In this document: one piece after another, positions 29,420 to 39,357 of the stretch
Layout: every line of letters begins with the position of its first letter
How positions within the stretch are numbered: position 1 is the first letter of the stretch
DNA from: Pseudomonas luteola NBRC 103146
GTDB taxonomy: Bacteria; Pseudomonadota; Gammaproteobacteria; Pseudomonadales; Pseudomonadaceae
Direction: 5' to 3'
Assembly: GCF_002091675.1 (NCBI RefSeq)
Contig: NZ_BDAE01000019.1
Location: forward strand, 32,187-96,186
Length of the DNA: 64,000 nucleotides
Made by a program: the position numbers and the translations under genes
Notes under the pieces: model-generated
What the model was told of the DNA's origin: nothing
Seen by the model: the letters and a program-made list of their open reading frames with translations, nothing else
Databases searched by the model: none

Positions 29420-31369
29420 TCACTTTTTGGCTGCAAGATTCTGCCGATGCTCAATCAGCTCCTGCACGACGGAAGGATCAGCCAGGGTGGAGGTATCGCC
29501 CAGAGTGTCCAGCTCATCACAGGCAATCTTGCGCAGGATACGTCGCATGATCTTGCCAGAGCGTGTCTTGGGTAGCCGCGGCGCCCACTGGAGGAAGTCC
29601 GGCTTTGCAAAGCTGCCAATCTCGGAACTGACCTGAGCCAGCAGGCGCTTTTTCAGCTCATCCGTGGGTTGCACACCGCCCATTGGGGTGACAAATGCAT
29701 AGACGCACTGGCCTTTCACATCATGGGGGCAGCCTACTACAGCGGCCTCGGCTACTTCGTCATGCAAAGCCAGCACGCTTTCCACTTCTGCCGTGCCGAT
29801 CCGGTGGCCGGATACGTTGATTACGTCATCCACGCGGCCGGTAATCCAGTAATATCCATCTTCATCACGGCGGGCACCGTCACCGGTGAAATAGTAGCCG
29901 GGGTAGGCCTTGAAGTAGGTATCGATCATACGTTGATGATCGCCATAGATGCTTCGGATCTGGCTGGGCCAGCTGGCCTTGATAGCCAGAACACCTGCGG
30001 CAGGACCTTCGATCTCCTTGCCCTTGTCGTCCAGAAGAACAGGCTGAACGCCAAAGAAGGGGCGTGTAGCCGAGCCGGGCTTGAGGTCCGTTGCGCCAGG
30101 GAGCGGTGCGATCAGGATGCTGCCTGTTTCGGTCTGCCACCATGTGTCGACAATAGGGCAGCGCTTCTCACCTACGACGCGGTAGTACCATTCCCACGCT
30201 TCAGGGTTAATGGGCTCGCCTACACTACCCAGCAAGCGGAGGCTGGCGCGGGAGCTTTTGTGCACATGGGCGTCTCCCTCACGCATTAGTGCCCGAATGG
30301 CGGTGGGGGCTGTATAGAAGATGTTAACCTGATGCTTATCCACGACCTGCCAGAAGCGTGAGGCATCCGGATAACTGGGCATGCCTTCGTACATCAGCGT
30401 TGTTGCCCCATTGGTCAAGGGACCATAGACGATGTAACTGTGGCCGGTTACCCAGCCGACGTCCGCGGTGCACCAGAAGATCTCACCTTCGTGATAATCG
30501 AATACATACTTGAAGGTCATTGCAGAGCCCAGCAGGTAACCCCCGGTGGTATGTAATACCCCTTTGGGTTTACCGGTCGAGCCCGAGGTGTAGAGGATGA
30601 AGAGCGGATCTTCCGCATCCACCGGTTCGGCTGGACATTCATCACTGACGTTTTGCACGGCGTCGTGGTACCAAACGTCCCGACCTTCGGTCCATGCAAT
30701 ATTGCCCTTGGTGCGCTGTACTACGATCACATTGGAAACATTCGGGCATGAGGCTAAGGCCTTATCCACATTGTTTTTGAGCGGGACACATTTGCCGCCG
30801 CGGGTCCCTTCATCGGCGGTAATGACGGTACGGCAATCGGCATCCAGGATACGGTCGCGCAGGGCATCGGGAGAAAAACCGCCAAACACCACAGAGTGGA
30901 CCGCACCCAGCCGGGAGCAGGCCAGCATGGCATAGGCCGCTTCGGGAATCATGGGGAGATACAGGCACACACGGTCGCCTTTCTTGACGCCATGCGCCTT
31001 CAGAACGTTAGCCAGCCTGCAAACATTCTGGTGCAACTCACGGTAGGTGATTTTCTGGGAATCGGAGGGATTGTCGCCTTCCCAGATAATGGCGACCTGG
31101 TCCGCACGCTTGTCCAGATGGCGGTCGACACAGTTGTAGGACACATTCAGTTGACCACCCTTGAACCATGAGGCTTCACCCTTGGCCAGATCGCTATGGT
31201 GAACTTCATCCCACGGTTTGAACCAGTCAAGCATGGCTTTGGCCTGCTCACCCCAAAAGCGCTCAGGGTCTTCAATGGACTGGCGATAGAGACGCTCATA
31301 GCCTTCTTTATCCAGAAGGGCTTGCTTTTGCACTGCTTCGGGCACGGGGTAGCGATGGTGTTCCGACAT
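29420..31369 (-). CDS. acs: Acetyl-CoA synthetase
   Basis: Acs activates acetate to acetyl-CoA through acetyl-AMP. The 649-residue ANL-family enzyme has the P-loop [57 protein letters not shown], and the C-terminal lysine motif [14 protein letters not shown] that is acetylated in related enzymes. The start [13 protein letters not shown] at 31369 has AGGAG upstream; a longer ORF to 31408 is unlikely. The order acs next to pgi matches P. aeruginosa. Confidence 0.95.
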   Translation of the reverse strand: MSEHHRYPVPEAVQKQALLDKEGYERLYRQSIEDPERFWGEQAKAMLDWFKPWDEVHHSDLAKGEASWFKGGQLNVSYNCVDRHLDKRADQVAIIWEGDNPSDSQKITYRELHQNVCRLANVLKAHGVKKGDRVCLYLPMIPEAAYAMLACSRLGAVHSVVFGGFSPDALRDRILDADCRTVITADEGTRGGKCVPLKNNVDKALASCPNVSNVIVVQRTKGNIAWTEGRDVWYHDAVQNVSDECPAEPVDAEDPLFILYTSGSTGKPKGVLHTTGGYLLGSAMTFKYVFDYHEGEIFWCTADVGWVTGHSYIVYGPLTNGATTLMYEGMPSYPDASRFWQVVDKHQVNIFYTAPTAIRALMREGDAHVHKSSRASLRLLGSVGEPINPEAWEWYYRVVGEKRCPIVDTWWQTETGSILIAPLPGATDLKPGSATRPFFGVQPVLLDDKGKEIEGPAAGVLAIKASWPSQIRSIYGDHQRMIDTYFKAYPGYYFTGDGARRDEDGYYWITGRVDDVINVSGHRIGTAEVESVLALHDEVAEAAVVGCPHDVKGQCVYAFVTPMGGVQPTDELKKRLLAQVSSEIGSFAKPDFLQWAPRLPKTRSGKIMRRILRKIACDELDTLGDTSTLADPSVVQELIEHRQNLAAKK

Positions 31370-31486
31370 GGCGGGCTCCTGTTGTGGTTGTTCTCCGCTT
31401 CCATCCACATTAGGCGCTATTTGGGCGATGGGGTTCAGCCAGGCGATAGAGTGTGTGTATTTCTGGCCGAAAGTCGTAGGTGAAAA

Positions 31487-31514
31487 TAAAAAAACGCCGC
31501 AAGAGCGGCGTTTT
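31487..31514 (-). terminator. pgi terminator
   Basis: AAAACGCCGC (31491-31500) and GCGGCGTTTT (31505-31514) form a perfect stem with loop AAGA. On the minus strand a long T run follows. It lies just past the pgi stop and separates pgi from acs. Confidence 0.92.
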
Positions 31515-31530
31515 GAGCGGAGCGGATTGG

Positions 31531-33195
31531 TCAGCCGCGATGGTGCTGGCGGAAGTACTCGATCAGACCTTGAGTCGAGGCATCTTCCGCAGCCTCTTCT
31601 CCATTACCAACCAAATGCTGATAGACGCTGTTACCCAGCTCTTTACCCAGCTCTACGCCCCACTGGTCAAAGGCATTGATACCCCAGATCACGCTTTGTA
31701 CGAATACCTTGTGCTCATAGAGCGCCACCAGGGCGCCTAGGCTGCTCGGGGTTACGCGCTCGAATACCAGCGTATTGCTGGGGCGGTTGCCCGGGATGAC
31801 CTTGTGCGGAGCCAGGAATGCTACTTGCTCATCAGGCAGGCCCTTAGCGCGCAGTTCGGCTTCCGCTTCTTCAAGCGTCTTGCCGCGCATAAGGGCCTGG
31901 CTCTGGGAGAGGCAATTGGCATATAACCAGGGGTGATGGTCAGCAATGGGATGATGGCTGGAGGCCGGCACGATGAAATCGCATGGAATCATCGGGGTGC
32001 CCTGGTGCATCAGCTGGTGATACGCGTGTTGCCCATTGGTGCCTACGCCACCCCAGATGACCGGGCCGGTTGCCGTGGCGACAGGAGTACCGTCCTGGCG
32101 AACACGCTTGCCATTGGACTCCATATCCAGCTGCTGCAAATGCTTAGTGAAGTCGCGCAGATAGTAATCGTAGGTCAGTACAGCGTGACTCTGAGCATCC
32201 CAGAAGTTGCCATACCACACACCCAGCAGGCCCAGCAGCACGGGCAGGTTGCTTTCGAAGGGCGTGTTCAGGAAGTGCTGGTCCATAGCATAGGCGCCAG
32301 CCAGCAATTCCTTGAAATTGGATACACCGATGGCAATGGCAACAGGCAGGCCGATTGCCGACCACAGCGAGTAACGGCCGCCGACCCAATCCCACATCGG
32401 GAAAATGTTTTCTTCGCTGATCCCGAACTCAACGGCTGTCTTCACGTTACTGGAGACCGCAATGAAATGCTTATGCAGATCCTGCTCGGCGCAGCCCTGG
32501 CCAAGGCACCACGCACGTGCAGCCTGGGCGTTTTTCAGGGTTTCCAGGGTACCGAAGGATTTGGAGGAAACGATGAATAAGGTCGTTTCGGCTTCCAAGC
32601 CGGTCACCAGTTCATGGAATTCGCTGCCATCGATGTTTGCGAGGTAATGGCAGCGGACCTGCGACTGTGCGTAAGGCGTGAGTGCCTCGGCAACCTGCTG
32701 GGGCCCGAGGAAGGAGCCGCCGATTCCGATATTGACGACATCTGTGATCGGCTTGCCTGTGTGTCCTCGCCAGAGGCGGTTATGGATACGGTTGACCAGG
32801 TCGGTCATGCGGCCCAGTACGCGATGTACCTCCGGCATGACATCCTGCCCGTTCACCATCACCTTGTCGCCTAGCGGGCGGCGCAGGGCTGTATGGAGTG
32901 CAGGACGATTTTCCGAGGAATTGACGGGCTTGCCTGACAATAACGCCTTGATCGCGCCTTCAAGGTTTGCTTCACGTGCCAGGTTGATCAGCAGGTCGCG
33001 AGTCTGCTGAGTTAGCAGGTTCTTGGAGTAGTCCAGAAACAGCCCGCAGGCGCTCAATGAAAATTGCTTGAAGCGTCCTGGGTCCGCCGCGAACGCATTA
33101 CGCATAGTGAAGGACTGCATCTCCTGACGATGTTCTGTCAGTGCCTGCCAAGACTTCAACTCGGTAACGTTGATAGGCTGTTTGTAATACTCCAT
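31531..33195 (-). CDS. pgi: Glucose-6-phosphate isomerase
   Basis: Pgi interconverts glucose-6-phosphate and fructose-6-phosphate. The 554-residue product has the family motifs [14 protein letters not shown] near residue 150, [17 protein letters not shown], the PGI signature [16 protein letters not shown] and QWGVELGK near the C-terminus. In pseudomonads, which lack phosphofructokinase, it works mainly in gluconeogenesis and sugar precursor supply. Confidence 0.97.
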   Translation of the reverse strand: MEYYKQPINVTELKSWQALTEHRQEMQSFTMRNAFAADPGRFKQFSLSACGLFLDYSKNLLTQQTRDLLINLAREANLEGAIKALLSGKPVNSSENRPALHTALRRPLGDKVMVNGQDVMPEVHRVLGRMTDLVNRIHNRLWRGHTGKPITDVVNIGIGGSFLGPQQVAEALTPYAQSQVRCHYLANIDGSEFHELVTGLEAETTLFIVSSKSFGTLETLKNAQAARAWCLGQGCAEQDLHKHFIAVSSNVKTAVEFGISEENIFPMWDWVGGRYSLWSAIGLPVAIAIGVSNFKELLAGAYAMDQHFLNTPFESNLPVLLGLLGVWYGNFWDAQSHAVLTYDYYLRDFTKHLQQLDMESNGKRVRQDGTPVATATGPVIWGGVGTNGQHAYHQLMHQGTPMIPCDFIVPASSHHPIADHHPWLYANCLSQSQALMRGKTLEEAEAELRAKGLPDEQVAFLAPHKVIPGNRPSNTLVFERVTPSSLGALVALYEHKVFVQSVIWGINAFDQWGVELGKELGNSVYQHLVGNGEEAAEDASTQGLIEYFRQHHRG

Positions 33196-33325
33196 TGGGA
33201 TTCGCTTCCTTCTGTAGGTATTGTCGTACGTTGTGCACTACATCTTGGGATAAAGCTTGTGGCACGCCCGGCTATAGCACGCCAGATAGAGCGCGTCAGT
33301 CAAGCTAATGATGGCCGTCAGACAC

Positions 33326-33352
33326 GAAAAAGCCCGGGGTGTTCCGGGCTTT
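33326..33352 (-). terminator. panC terminator
   Basis: AGCCCGG (33331-33337) and CCGGGCT (33344-33350) form a stem. Read on the minus strand it ends in a run of five T (A at 33327-33331). It follows the panC stop. Confidence 0.85.
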
Positions 33353-33377
33353 AGCGAAGCGGTGCTCATCCTGCTGA

Positions 33378-34232
33378 TTAGATATCAAGCTCGAGTGACA
33401 AATTATCAATCAACCGCGTGTTTCCAACATAGACGGCCAATAGTATTACCAGTTGCCGATCGGCTTCTGCCGCCGGGCGCAATGTGCCTTGCTGACGAAG
33501 CTCCAGATAATCCACTCGCAGGCCATCCGCTTCAAGCTGCTGTCTGGCCTCGTCGAGCAGGGCAGGGTAATCGCGGCGACCTGCCTGGATACGCTCGGCC
33601 ACTTGTTTCAGCAGGCTGTACAGGCAAGGGGCCGTGGCGCGCTGTTCGCCATTGAGGTAGCCGTTACGTGATGATAGTGCCAGCCCATCGGTGTCTCGAA
33701 CGGTAGGCTGACCTATGATCTCGATAGGCATGTTCAGGTCATTGACCATCTTGCGGATAACAGCGAGCTGCTGGTAGTCCTTTTCACCAAACACAGCGAC
33801 ATCAGGCTGGACCATGTTGAACAGCTTGCTGACAACCGTGGCGACGCCTTCGAAATGACCGGGGCGGCTGGCGCCACACAGGCCTTCTGAAACGACCGGG
33901 ACGCTGACCCGCGTCTGGTGGTCCATCCCTTCGGGATACATCTCCGATACGGCAGGTGCAAACAGAACTGCGCAGCCGGCCGCTGCCAGTTTCTCCTGGT
34001 CAGCGGCAAGCGTTCTCGGGTATTTGTCCAAGTCTTCGGTGGGACCGAACTGCAGCGGATTGACGAAAATACTGGCAACCACGAAATCGCTATGGGCCCG
34101 CGCTGTATCAACCAGGGCGACATGGCCTGCATGCAGATTGCCCATGGTAGGAACAAAACCGATGCGCTTGCCTGAGCGGCGGGCCTCGGCGACTGCGTTT
34201 CGCAGCTCGCTGATAGTGTGTACGGTAATCAT
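33378..34232 (-). CDS. panC: Pantothenate synthetase
   Basis: PanC ligates pantoate and beta-alanine. The 284-residue nucleotidyl-transferase superfamily enzyme shows [13 protein letters not shown] near residues 25-37 (HIGH-like ATP site), [32 protein letters not shown] and ALSSRNGYL. Its ATG overlaps the panB stop (ATGA at 34229-34232), so translation is coupled. A longer ORF upstream in frame runs across panB and is spurious. In P. aeruginosa panD follows panC; here it does not. Confidence 0.96.
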   Translation of the reverse strand: MITVHTISELRNAVAEARRSGKRIGFVPTMGNLHAGHVALVDTARAHSDFVVASIFVNPLQFGPTEDLDKYPRTLAADQEKLAAAGCAVLFAPAVSEMYPEGMDHQTRVSVPVVSEGLCGASRPGHFEGVATVVSKLFNMVQPDVAVFGEKDYQQLAVIRKMVNDLNMPIEIIGQPTVRDTDGLALSSRNGYLNGEQRATAPCLYSLLKQVAERIQAGRRDYPALLDEARQQLEADGLRVDYLELRQQGTLRPAAEADRQLVILLAVYVGNTRLIDNLSLELDI

Positions 34233-35029
34233 GCCGAAAATCCGTGTTCTGGTGCGGGAAAGGTGCCGCTCTTGACAGCCTGAACATAGGCTGTGAAGGC
34301 TTCCTGGATACTGCTCTGGCCGGCCATGAAATTCTTCACGAACTTGGGTGAGCGGCCTGTCAGAGCAAGGCCTAGCATGTCGTGCATGACCAGTACCTGC
34401 CCATCCGTGTCCGCGCCAGCACCGATACCGATGACCGGTATGTTGGCAGCGCGTGTGATGTCGGCCGCCAGCGGGCTGGGGACACACTCAAGCACAATCA
34501 TGGCAGCTCCGGCTGCCTCAAGCGCCTTGGCATCTTCACGCAGCTGCTGGGCGCGAGCCTCATCACGCCCTTGTACCTTGAAGCCACCAAACACATTTAC
34601 TGACTGAGGCGTAAGGCCCAGGTGCGCGCAGACCGGAACGCCCCGTTCAGCCAGCTGGCGAATAGGCTCTGCCAGCCAGGCAGCGCCTTCCAGCTTGATC
34701 ATGTGCGCGCCGGCCTGCATCAGTGCGCCAGCATTCTGGAAGGTCTGCTCCAGTGTCGAGTAAGCCATAAAGGACATATCGGCCACGATAAGTGCGCCAC
34801 GATTGCCGCGTTTTACACAGGCCGTGTGATAGGCCATATCGGCCGTGGTAACAGGCAGGGTGCTGTCGTGGCCCTGAAGGACCATGCCCAGGGAGTCGCC
34901 TACCAGCAGTATTTCGACGCCCGCCTGGCTAGCCGTATGGGCAAAGGTCGCGTCATAGCAGGTCAGCATGGTGATTTTTTCACCACGCTGTTTCAGCGCC
35001 TGCAAAGTGGTGAGGGTAACCTCAGGCAT
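34229..35029 (-). CDS. panB: Ketopantoate hydroxymethyltransferase
   Basis: PanB transfers a hydroxymethyl group from methylene-tetrahydrofolate to ketoisovalerate, the first step to pantoate. The 266-residue TIM barrel shows [40 protein letters not shown] and [23 protein letters not shown]. It links branched-chain metabolism, folate (folK upstream) and pantothenate. A 254-base region with a striking palindrome separates it from folK. Confidence 0.96.
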   Translation of the reverse strand: MPEVTLTTLQALKQRGEKITMLTCYDATFAHTASQAGVEILLVGDSLGMVLQGHDSTLPVTTADMAYHTACVKRGNRGALIVADMSFMAYSTLEQTFQNAGALMQAGAHMIKLEGAAWLAEPIRQLAERGVPVCAHLGLTPQSVNVFGGFKVQGRDEARAQQLREDAKALEAAGAAMIVLECVPSPLAADITRAANIPVIGIGAGADTDGQVLVMHDMLGLALTGRSPKFVKNFMAGQSSIQEAFTAYVQAVKSGTFPAPEHGFSA

Positions 35030-35044
35030 ATCAAACTTCCTCTT

Positions 35045-35161
35045 CAGGCTGTGTCCTGAATGGCTGGGGACATACAGTCGTATCTTTTTATTCTGGTTGA
35101 TGGCTGTAGCGAACTACAGATCTCATCGCTTGCCTGCCAATTCTGCAGAGGACACAGCCTG
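35045..35161. repeat. 13-bp inverted repeat framing 117 bases upstream of panB
   Basis: CAGGCTGTGTCCT at 35045-35057 and its exact complement AGGACACAGCCTG at 35149-35161 bracket about 91 bases. A partial third copy of the inner motif (GGACA) occurs near 35080. The arms could pair in the panB leader RNA, or be the ends of a small decayed mobile element. No flanking direct repeat is evident. Confidence 0.5.
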
Positions 35162-35240
35162 TCTGTAGGCAGTAACAAAGGGATGGCCAGGCAAGTGGGT
35201 GCCTATAGTCTCGGCGAGTTCAGGGGAAGTCAATCACGAT

Positions 35241-35266
35241 GTGTTACCGGAACGTTACGGTAACAC
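35241..35266. promoter_or_regulatory. GTTAC-type palindrome between folK and panB
   Basis: GTGTTACCG (35241-35249) and CGGTAACAC (35258-35266) form perfect 9-bp arms around a centre containing AACGTT, so the 26-base block is symmetrical except for one pair. The TGTTAC/GTAACA half-sites are the same as those upstream of crcZ in this window. On the minus strand it lies about 210 bases upstream of panB. It is a likely operator, perhaps for CbrB. Confidence 0.6.
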
Positions 35267-35283
35267 TATGACTTGCAAGTCCC

Positions 35284-35769
35284 TTATTCCAGTCGCTCCA
35301 GGCCCACGAACGGGCACTGGTCCAGCAGAGCCTGCAACAGGCTGCCATCGGGCAGGCGCAACTCATCCGAGGCAATTTCGGCCAGAGGGTAGAGAACGAA
35401 CGCCCGGGCATGCATATGATAGTGCGGTACGGTCAGGCGGGGCTCATTGATCGTGTGGCTGCCGAATAGCAGGATATCAAGGTCTAGTGTTCTGGGGCCC
35501 CAGCGCTCATCCTTGCGGACTCGACCCTGCTGTTGCTCGATGGCTTGCAGCTCATCCAGCAGCGCAAGTGGTTCCAGAGCGGTATCAAGCGCTGCGACAG
35601 CATTTACATAGCGGGGCTGATCAGCCGGACCCAATGGGTCGCTTCCATAAAAGGAGGATCGGGAGACAAGTCGGCTTTGCGGAAGTGTACTCAACGCCGC
35701 CAGCGCTGATTCAAGCTGGGTACGGGGCTCCGCCAGATTACTGCCGAGCCCGATGTAAACACGCTCCAT
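35284..35769 (-). CDS. folK: Hydroxymethyl-dihydropterin pyrophosphokinase
   Basis: FolK transfers pyrophosphate from ATP to hydroxymethyl-dihydropterin, just before FolP. The 161-residue product opens with VYIGLGSNLAEPRTQL and has the signature RWGPRTLDLDILLFG near residues 88-102, followed by VPHYHMHARAFVLYPL. It overlaps neither neighbour but starts three bases after the pcnB stop, so it is coupled to pcnB. Confidence 0.95.
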   Translation of the reverse strand: MERVYIGLGSNLAEPRTQLESALAALSTLPQSRLVSRSSFYGSDPLGPADQPRYVNAVAALDTALEPLALLDELQAIEQQQGRVRKDERWGPRTLDLDILLFGSHTINEPRLTVPHYHMHARAFVLYPLAEIASDELRLPDGSLLQALLDQCPFVGLERLE

Positions 35770-35772
35770 CGA

Positions 35773-37176
35773 TTACTCCGCTGACGGGGTAGGTTTGTCG
35801 GTGCCAGGTGTGCGACGCTTGCGTGACCCACCGCCACGGCGGCGCTTGCGGACCGCGCCCTTGCCGTCTTCCTGACTCAATTCACGAATCATCTCTCGAC
35901 GTTGACTGTCGCTGACTTCCTGATAACGCGTCCACCATTGACCCAGGTTACCGGTACGCTCGCCGGCGCTCTCACGCAACAGAAGGAAGTCATAGCCTGC
36001 CCGGAAGCGGGGGTTTTCCAAGAGCATATCGGCGCGTTTGCCCTGACGACGAGGCAAGCGTTCCTGCATGTCCCAGATCTCGCGCATGGGAATAGTAAAG
36101 CGCTTGGGAATGGCGATCCGGCGACACTGTTCAAGCGTAATGTCGTGAGCCGCTTCCTGCATGGCTGGAATCGGTGGCAGCCCCTTTTCCTGATGGTAAT
36201 CCACGCGGGCGGGAAGGGCAGGCCAGAGCAGCGCTGCAAACAGGAAGGCGGGTGTTACCGGCTTGCCTTCACGAATACGTGCGTCCGTATTGGCCAACGC
36301 CTGCTTGATGAGACGGCCTGTGTATTCAGGGTTCTTTTCGAGCGCTTCAGCTGTTGCCGGGAACAGAGGGGCAAAGAGATCATAGGTGACCAGCAGCTCA
36401 TAGGTGCGCTCTGCGTTACCGCTCAGGAACAACTTGAGCACTTCATCGAACAGACGGGAGGCTGGGATATCCCTTAACAGGTGTGCCAGGCGGCGAATAG
36501 GTGCTGCTGTCTGCTCTTCGATCTCGAAGCCCAGCTTAGCCGCGAAGCGTACGGCTCGCAGCATGCGCACTGGATCTTCCTGGTAGCGCTGCTCGGGATC
36601 TCCAATCAGGCGAATCAGGCGATTACGAATATCCGAGGCGCCATTGGCATAATCGAAGATACGTTCCTGGGTAGCTTCGTAGTACAGGGCATTGATCGTG
36701 AAGTCACGCCGCTGTGCATCCTGCTCCTGATTGCCATAGATGTTGTCACGAAGGATGCGTCCACTTTCGTGGCGGGCGGAGTGAACGGAGTCTTCATCCT
36801 CTTCTTCTTCGGGGTGATTGGCGCGGAAAGTCGCCACTTCAATGATCTCTCGGCCAAAATGTACGTGGACCAGCTTGAAGCGACGTCCAATGACGCGTGC
36901 ATTGCGAAATTCAGCGCGTACCTGCTCAGGCGTTGCGTTGGTCGCGACGTCGAAATCCTTCGGCTCAACGCCCAGCATCAGATCTCTTACGCAACCACCG
37001 ACCAGATAGGCCTGGTAGCCAGCCTTCTCCAGCCGATCCACAACGCTCAGGGCATGGCGACTAATCTGTTCACGCTCCAGCGCGTGCTGGCTACGAGGAA
37101 TCACGATAGGTAGTTCAGGCTTACTGGGTGCGCGACGTAATGGCGAACGCAGGGACTGGATCAGCTTTTTCAGCAT
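35773..37176 (-). CDS. pcnB: Poly(A) polymerase I
   Basis: PcnB adds 3' poly(A) tails that mark RNA for decay. The 467-residue product belongs to the class II nucleotidyltransferase family, with the catalytic YLVGGCVRDLMLGVEPKDFDVAT near residue 55-77 and RRDFTINALYYE near 160. A strongly basic C-terminal tail (KRRRGGGSRKRR) is probably for RNA contact. ATG 37176 (MLKKLIQSLRSPLRR) is preferred; an in-frame GTG at 37185 is also possible. It lies directly downstream of crcZ. Confidence 0.93.
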   Translation of the reverse strand: MLKKLIQSLRSPLRRAPSKPELPIVIPRSQHALEREQISRHALSVVDRLEKAGYQAYLVGGCVRDLMLGVEPKDFDVATNATPEQVRAEFRNARVIGRRFKLVHVHFGREIIEVATFRANHPEEEEDEDSVHSARHESGRILRDNIYGNQEQDAQRRDFTINALYYEATQERIFDYANGASDIRNRLIRLIGDPEQRYQEDPVRMLRAVRFAAKLGFEIEEQTAAPIRRLAHLLRDIPASRLFDEVLKLFLSGNAERTYELLVTYDLFAPLFPATAEALEKNPEYTGRLIKQALANTDARIREGKPVTPAFLFAALLWPALPARVDYHQEKGLPPIPAMQEAAHDITLEQCRRIAIPKRFTIPMREIWDMQERLPRRQGKRADMLLENPRFRAGYDFLLLRESAGERTGNLGQWWTRYQEVSDSQRREMIRELSQEDGKGAVRKRRRGGGSRKRRTPGTDKPTPSAE

Positions 37177-37280
37177 TGATAGCACTGTTCTTGAGGTCGG
37201 CGGAGCGAGCGGAAACCCGCGGTTATGGCGGATTCTAGCATTATAGGAGGGGATCTTGAATGATGGCTGGCGTGAAGCTT

Positions 37281-37658
37281 AAGGCACTGGGGGAGCCGAA
37301 GCTCCCCCCCAAATTGGTACGTGCTTTGTTTTTATTGTTATATCGAACCTGTTGTTTTTCTTGTCTGGTCCGTCCTGGTCGGATACCTGCCGCCAGGAGG
37401 GCTCCCAAATTCGGGGCCAAGAGCAAACGGATTACTTTGGACGCTGATGTCGTCATGATCACAATTGATCTATCCAGTGCAGGTGCTGCCTCAGGGCAGT
37501 TTTATTGTTCTCGGCCTGGTACGGGGCAAATGCTCCGCAATCGACTCTTCTCCAAAATGATCAGTTAGCTACGCCTCCGCCTGCTTGTTCTTATTGTGCT
37601 GGAGTCGTTACGTCTTATTTTTATTAGGGGTTTTACTGATTTTTTATTTTTGTTGTGC
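37281..37658 (-). ncRNA. crcZ: CrcZ small RNA (Crc/Hfq antagonist)
   Basis: The 688-base gap between cbrB and pcnB encodes CrcZ on the minus strand, its usual position in Pseudomonas. The RNA begins GCACAACAAAAATAAAAAAT at about 37658 and carries about six A-rich CA motifs that bind Hfq/Crc. Besides the 5' end they lie near 37620 (AATAAAAATAAG), 37595 (CACAATAAGAACAAG), 37505 (GAACAATAAAAC), 37360 (CAAGAAAAACAAC) and 37335 (AACAATAAAAACAAAG). The 3' end is set at a strong GGGGGAGC/GCTCCCCC hairpin (37289-37308). Length near 380 is close to the approximately 400 nt known for P. aeruginosa. The exact 3' end is uncertain because no T run follows the hairpin. Confidence 0.88.
37289..37308 (-). 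terminator. 3' hairpin of CrcZ
   Basis: GGGGGAGC and GCTCCCCC form a perfect 8-bp stem with a stable tetraloop (TTCG on the transcribed strand). It lacks a strong T tract (AGTGCCTT follows), so it may be a protective 3' structure or inefficient terminator allowing read-through into pcnB. Confidence 0.55.
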
Positions 37659-37668
37659 CAGATATAAA

Positions 37669-37683
37669 GCAGATGCTGTGCCA
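37669..37683 (-). promoter_or_regulatory. Sigma-54 promoter of crcZ
   Basis: Read on the minus strand, TGGCACAGCATCTGC has the -24 GG and -12 GC exactly ten bases apart and a full TGGCAC. Counting 12 bases from the -12 C gives a start at 37657-37658, which coincides with GCACAACAA, the characteristic 5' end of CrcZ. Confidence 0.88.
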
Positions 37684-37758
37684 ACTTTTGAAAATCGTTT
37701 TAAAACAAAGAGTTATGAAAATATGTAGTGTTTTTTGAGGCGGGCAACATGAGAAATT

Positions 37759-37823
37759 CGTTACCGTTAACCTCGCCTGATGTTACGGCGGTAACACATT
37801 CTGAAATGATGGCCCTGTGTTAC
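37759..37823 (-). promoter_or_regulatory. Candidate CbrB activator sites upstream of crcZ
   Basis: The region holds CGTTACCGTTAAC (from 37759), a perfect TGTTAC-GGCG-GTAACA dyad (37781-37796) and GTGTTAC (37817-37823). They are 75-155 bases upstream of the crcZ -24/-12 element, the normal distance for sigma-54 enhancers. CbrB, encoded immediately upstream, is the known activator of crcZ; the assignment of these exact motifs is inference. Confidence 0.7.
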
Positions 37824-37826
37824 CCG

Positions 37827-37857
37827 CAAAAAAAACGCATCGGTAACGATGCGTTTT
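37827..37857 (-). terminator. cbrB terminator
   Basis: AAAACGCATCG (37832-37842) and CGATGCGTTTT (37847-37857) form an 11-bp stem with loop GTAA/TTAC. On the minus strand it ends in eight T. It separates cbrB from crcZ. Confidence 0.9.
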
Positions 37858-37864
37858 CTGTCTA

Positions 37865-39295
37865 TCAGGACAGGTCGGTGCTGGTAGCGCCCGTTTTTCG
37901 GCGCGGAATACCAAGCCGTTGACGTCGCTCCCATAAGCACTTGCGACTTATGCCAAGCTTGCGGGCTAATTCGGTCTCGGTCATGTGGTCCTGGTGTTCA
38001 AGTACGAAGTGCTGGAAGTAATCCTCCAGGGAAAGGTCTTCCGTAGGCTCATGGCTGACATTGGAGGAGCCCAGAGGCGTCTCGAGTGGATCCAGGAAGT
38101 GTTCGGAAAGGTCCAGATCTTCCAGTTCAATATCGATGCCGAGCAGGTCCGGCTCGATTTCGTTCTTCTCGCTGAGAATGACGGCTCGTTCGATTGCATT
38201 CTCCAGCTCCCGAACGTTACCCGGCCAGCTGTAATGGCGAATGGCGAGTTCAGCTTCCTGGCTGAAATGCATGGCCTCACGACCCATGCGGTTGGACTGG
38301 CGTGCCAGAAATACGCGGGCGATTTCCAGCACGTCATTGCTTCGCTCACGCAACGGCGGAAGGCGCAGGGAAATAACATTCAGACGATAATAGAGGTCTT
38401 CCCGGAATTGCCCGGTCTTGGCCAACGTCTTCAAATCACGGTGAGTGGCTGCAATCAGGCGGACATTGACCTTTTGCGACTGCACCGAGCCGACGCGGCG
38501 AATCTCGCCCTCCTGCAAGACACGCAGCAGGCGTGCCTGAGCTTCCAGCGGCAGCTCGCCGATTTCGTCCAAAAAGAGCGTACCGCCATCAGCTGCCTCG
38601 ACCAGACCGGTGCGGCTTGCGCTAGCACCTGTAAAGGCACCTTTCTCATGGCCGAACAGTTCGGACTCGATCAACGTTTCGGGAATGGCAGCGCAGTTCA
38701 CGGAAATCAGAGGCGCTTTTACCCGGCGTGACAGGTTATGAAGTGCACGAGCCACCAGCTCCTTGCCCGTACCGGACTCCCCCTGAATGAGCACGGTGGA
38801 ATCAGTAGGGGCAACCTTGCGAATCTTCCCATACAGATCCTGCATGGGAGCACAACTGCCGATGATACCAATGTCGCTGTCGTGGACTGGCAGTGCTTCG
38901 CCGCGAGTGGCTGGACGCTCCGGCGGTGTCTGCTGCGGGGCCTGTTCGCGCTCGATGAGAATGCGCGCAACCGCCTGCAACATCTCGTCATGGTCGAATG
39001 GCTTGGCGATGTAGTCGACAGCGCCTTGCTTCATGGAGTCTACGGCAGAGCGCAGGCTGGCATAGCTGGTCATGATCAGCACCGGCTTGCCTGCAGCCAG
39101 GTCGATCAGCTCAGTACCAGGGGCACCGGGCAGGCGCAGGTCACTGATAATCAGGTCGAACGATGGAATGTCGTAACGATCCTGCGCTTCCTGCACAGAG
39201 CCAGCCTCGCTGACCTGAAACTGATTGCGCTCGAGCAATCGGCGCAGGGCCGAGCGAATGATGGTTTCGTCTTCGACGATCAAAATATGTGCCAT
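37865..39295 (-). CDS. cbrB: Sigma-54 response regulator CbrB
   Basis: CbrB is the NtrC-type activator of the CbrA/CbrB system, controlling carbon/nitrogen balance, amino acid use and crcZ. The 476-residue product has a receiver domain with phosphoacceptor Asp52 ([11 protein letters not shown]) and Lys near 100, a central AAA+ domain with Walker A GESGTGKE and the sigma-54 contact loop GAFTGA, and a Fis-type helix-turn-helix at the end ([24 protein letters not shown]). It follows cbrA by 62 bases. Confidence 0.96.
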   Translation of the reverse strand: MAHILIVEDETIIRSALRRLLERNQFQVSEAGSVQEAQDRYDIPSFDLIISDLRLPGAPGTELIDLAAGKPVLIMTSYASLRSAVDSMKQGAVDYIAKPFDHDEMLQAVARILIEREQAPQQTPPERPATRGEALPVHDSDIGIIGSCAPMQDLYGKIRKVAPTDSTVLIQGESGTGKELVARALHNLSRRVKAPLISVNCAAIPETLIESELFGHEKGAFTGASASRTGLVEAADGGTLFLDEIGELPLEAQARLLRVLQEGEIRRVGSVQSQKVNVRLIAATHRDLKTLAKTGQFREDLYYRLNVISLRLPPLRERSNDVLEIARVFLARQSNRMGREAMHFSQEAELAIRHYSWPGNVRELENAIERAVILSEKNEIEPDLLGIDIELEDLDLSEHFLDPLETPLGSSNVSHEPTEDLSLEDYFQHFVLEHQDHMTETELARKLGISRKCLWERRQRLGIPRRKTGATSTDLS

Positions 39296-39357
39296 ATTGG
39301 GCTCTCTCGACGGTGGCAGAGCGGAGGCGCCAGGCAGTGGCGCATCTCGTTTCCGCT

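Noticed and set aside
33378..34487. 369-residue version of PanC
   Set aside because: The extra N-terminal part lies inside panB and is out-of-frame translation; the ATGA overlap gives the true start.
35190..35204. Sigma-54 promoter for panB on the minus strand (AGGCACCCACTTGCC)
   Set aside because: The spacing between GG and GC is one base too short and the -24 lacks its leading T, so I mention it only in the palindrome finding.
37241..37568. ORFs of 73 and 102 residues on either strand between pcnB and cbrB
   Set aside because: They overlap the CrcZ RNA, have low-complexity or unlikely sequences and no family pattern; the RNA explains the region.
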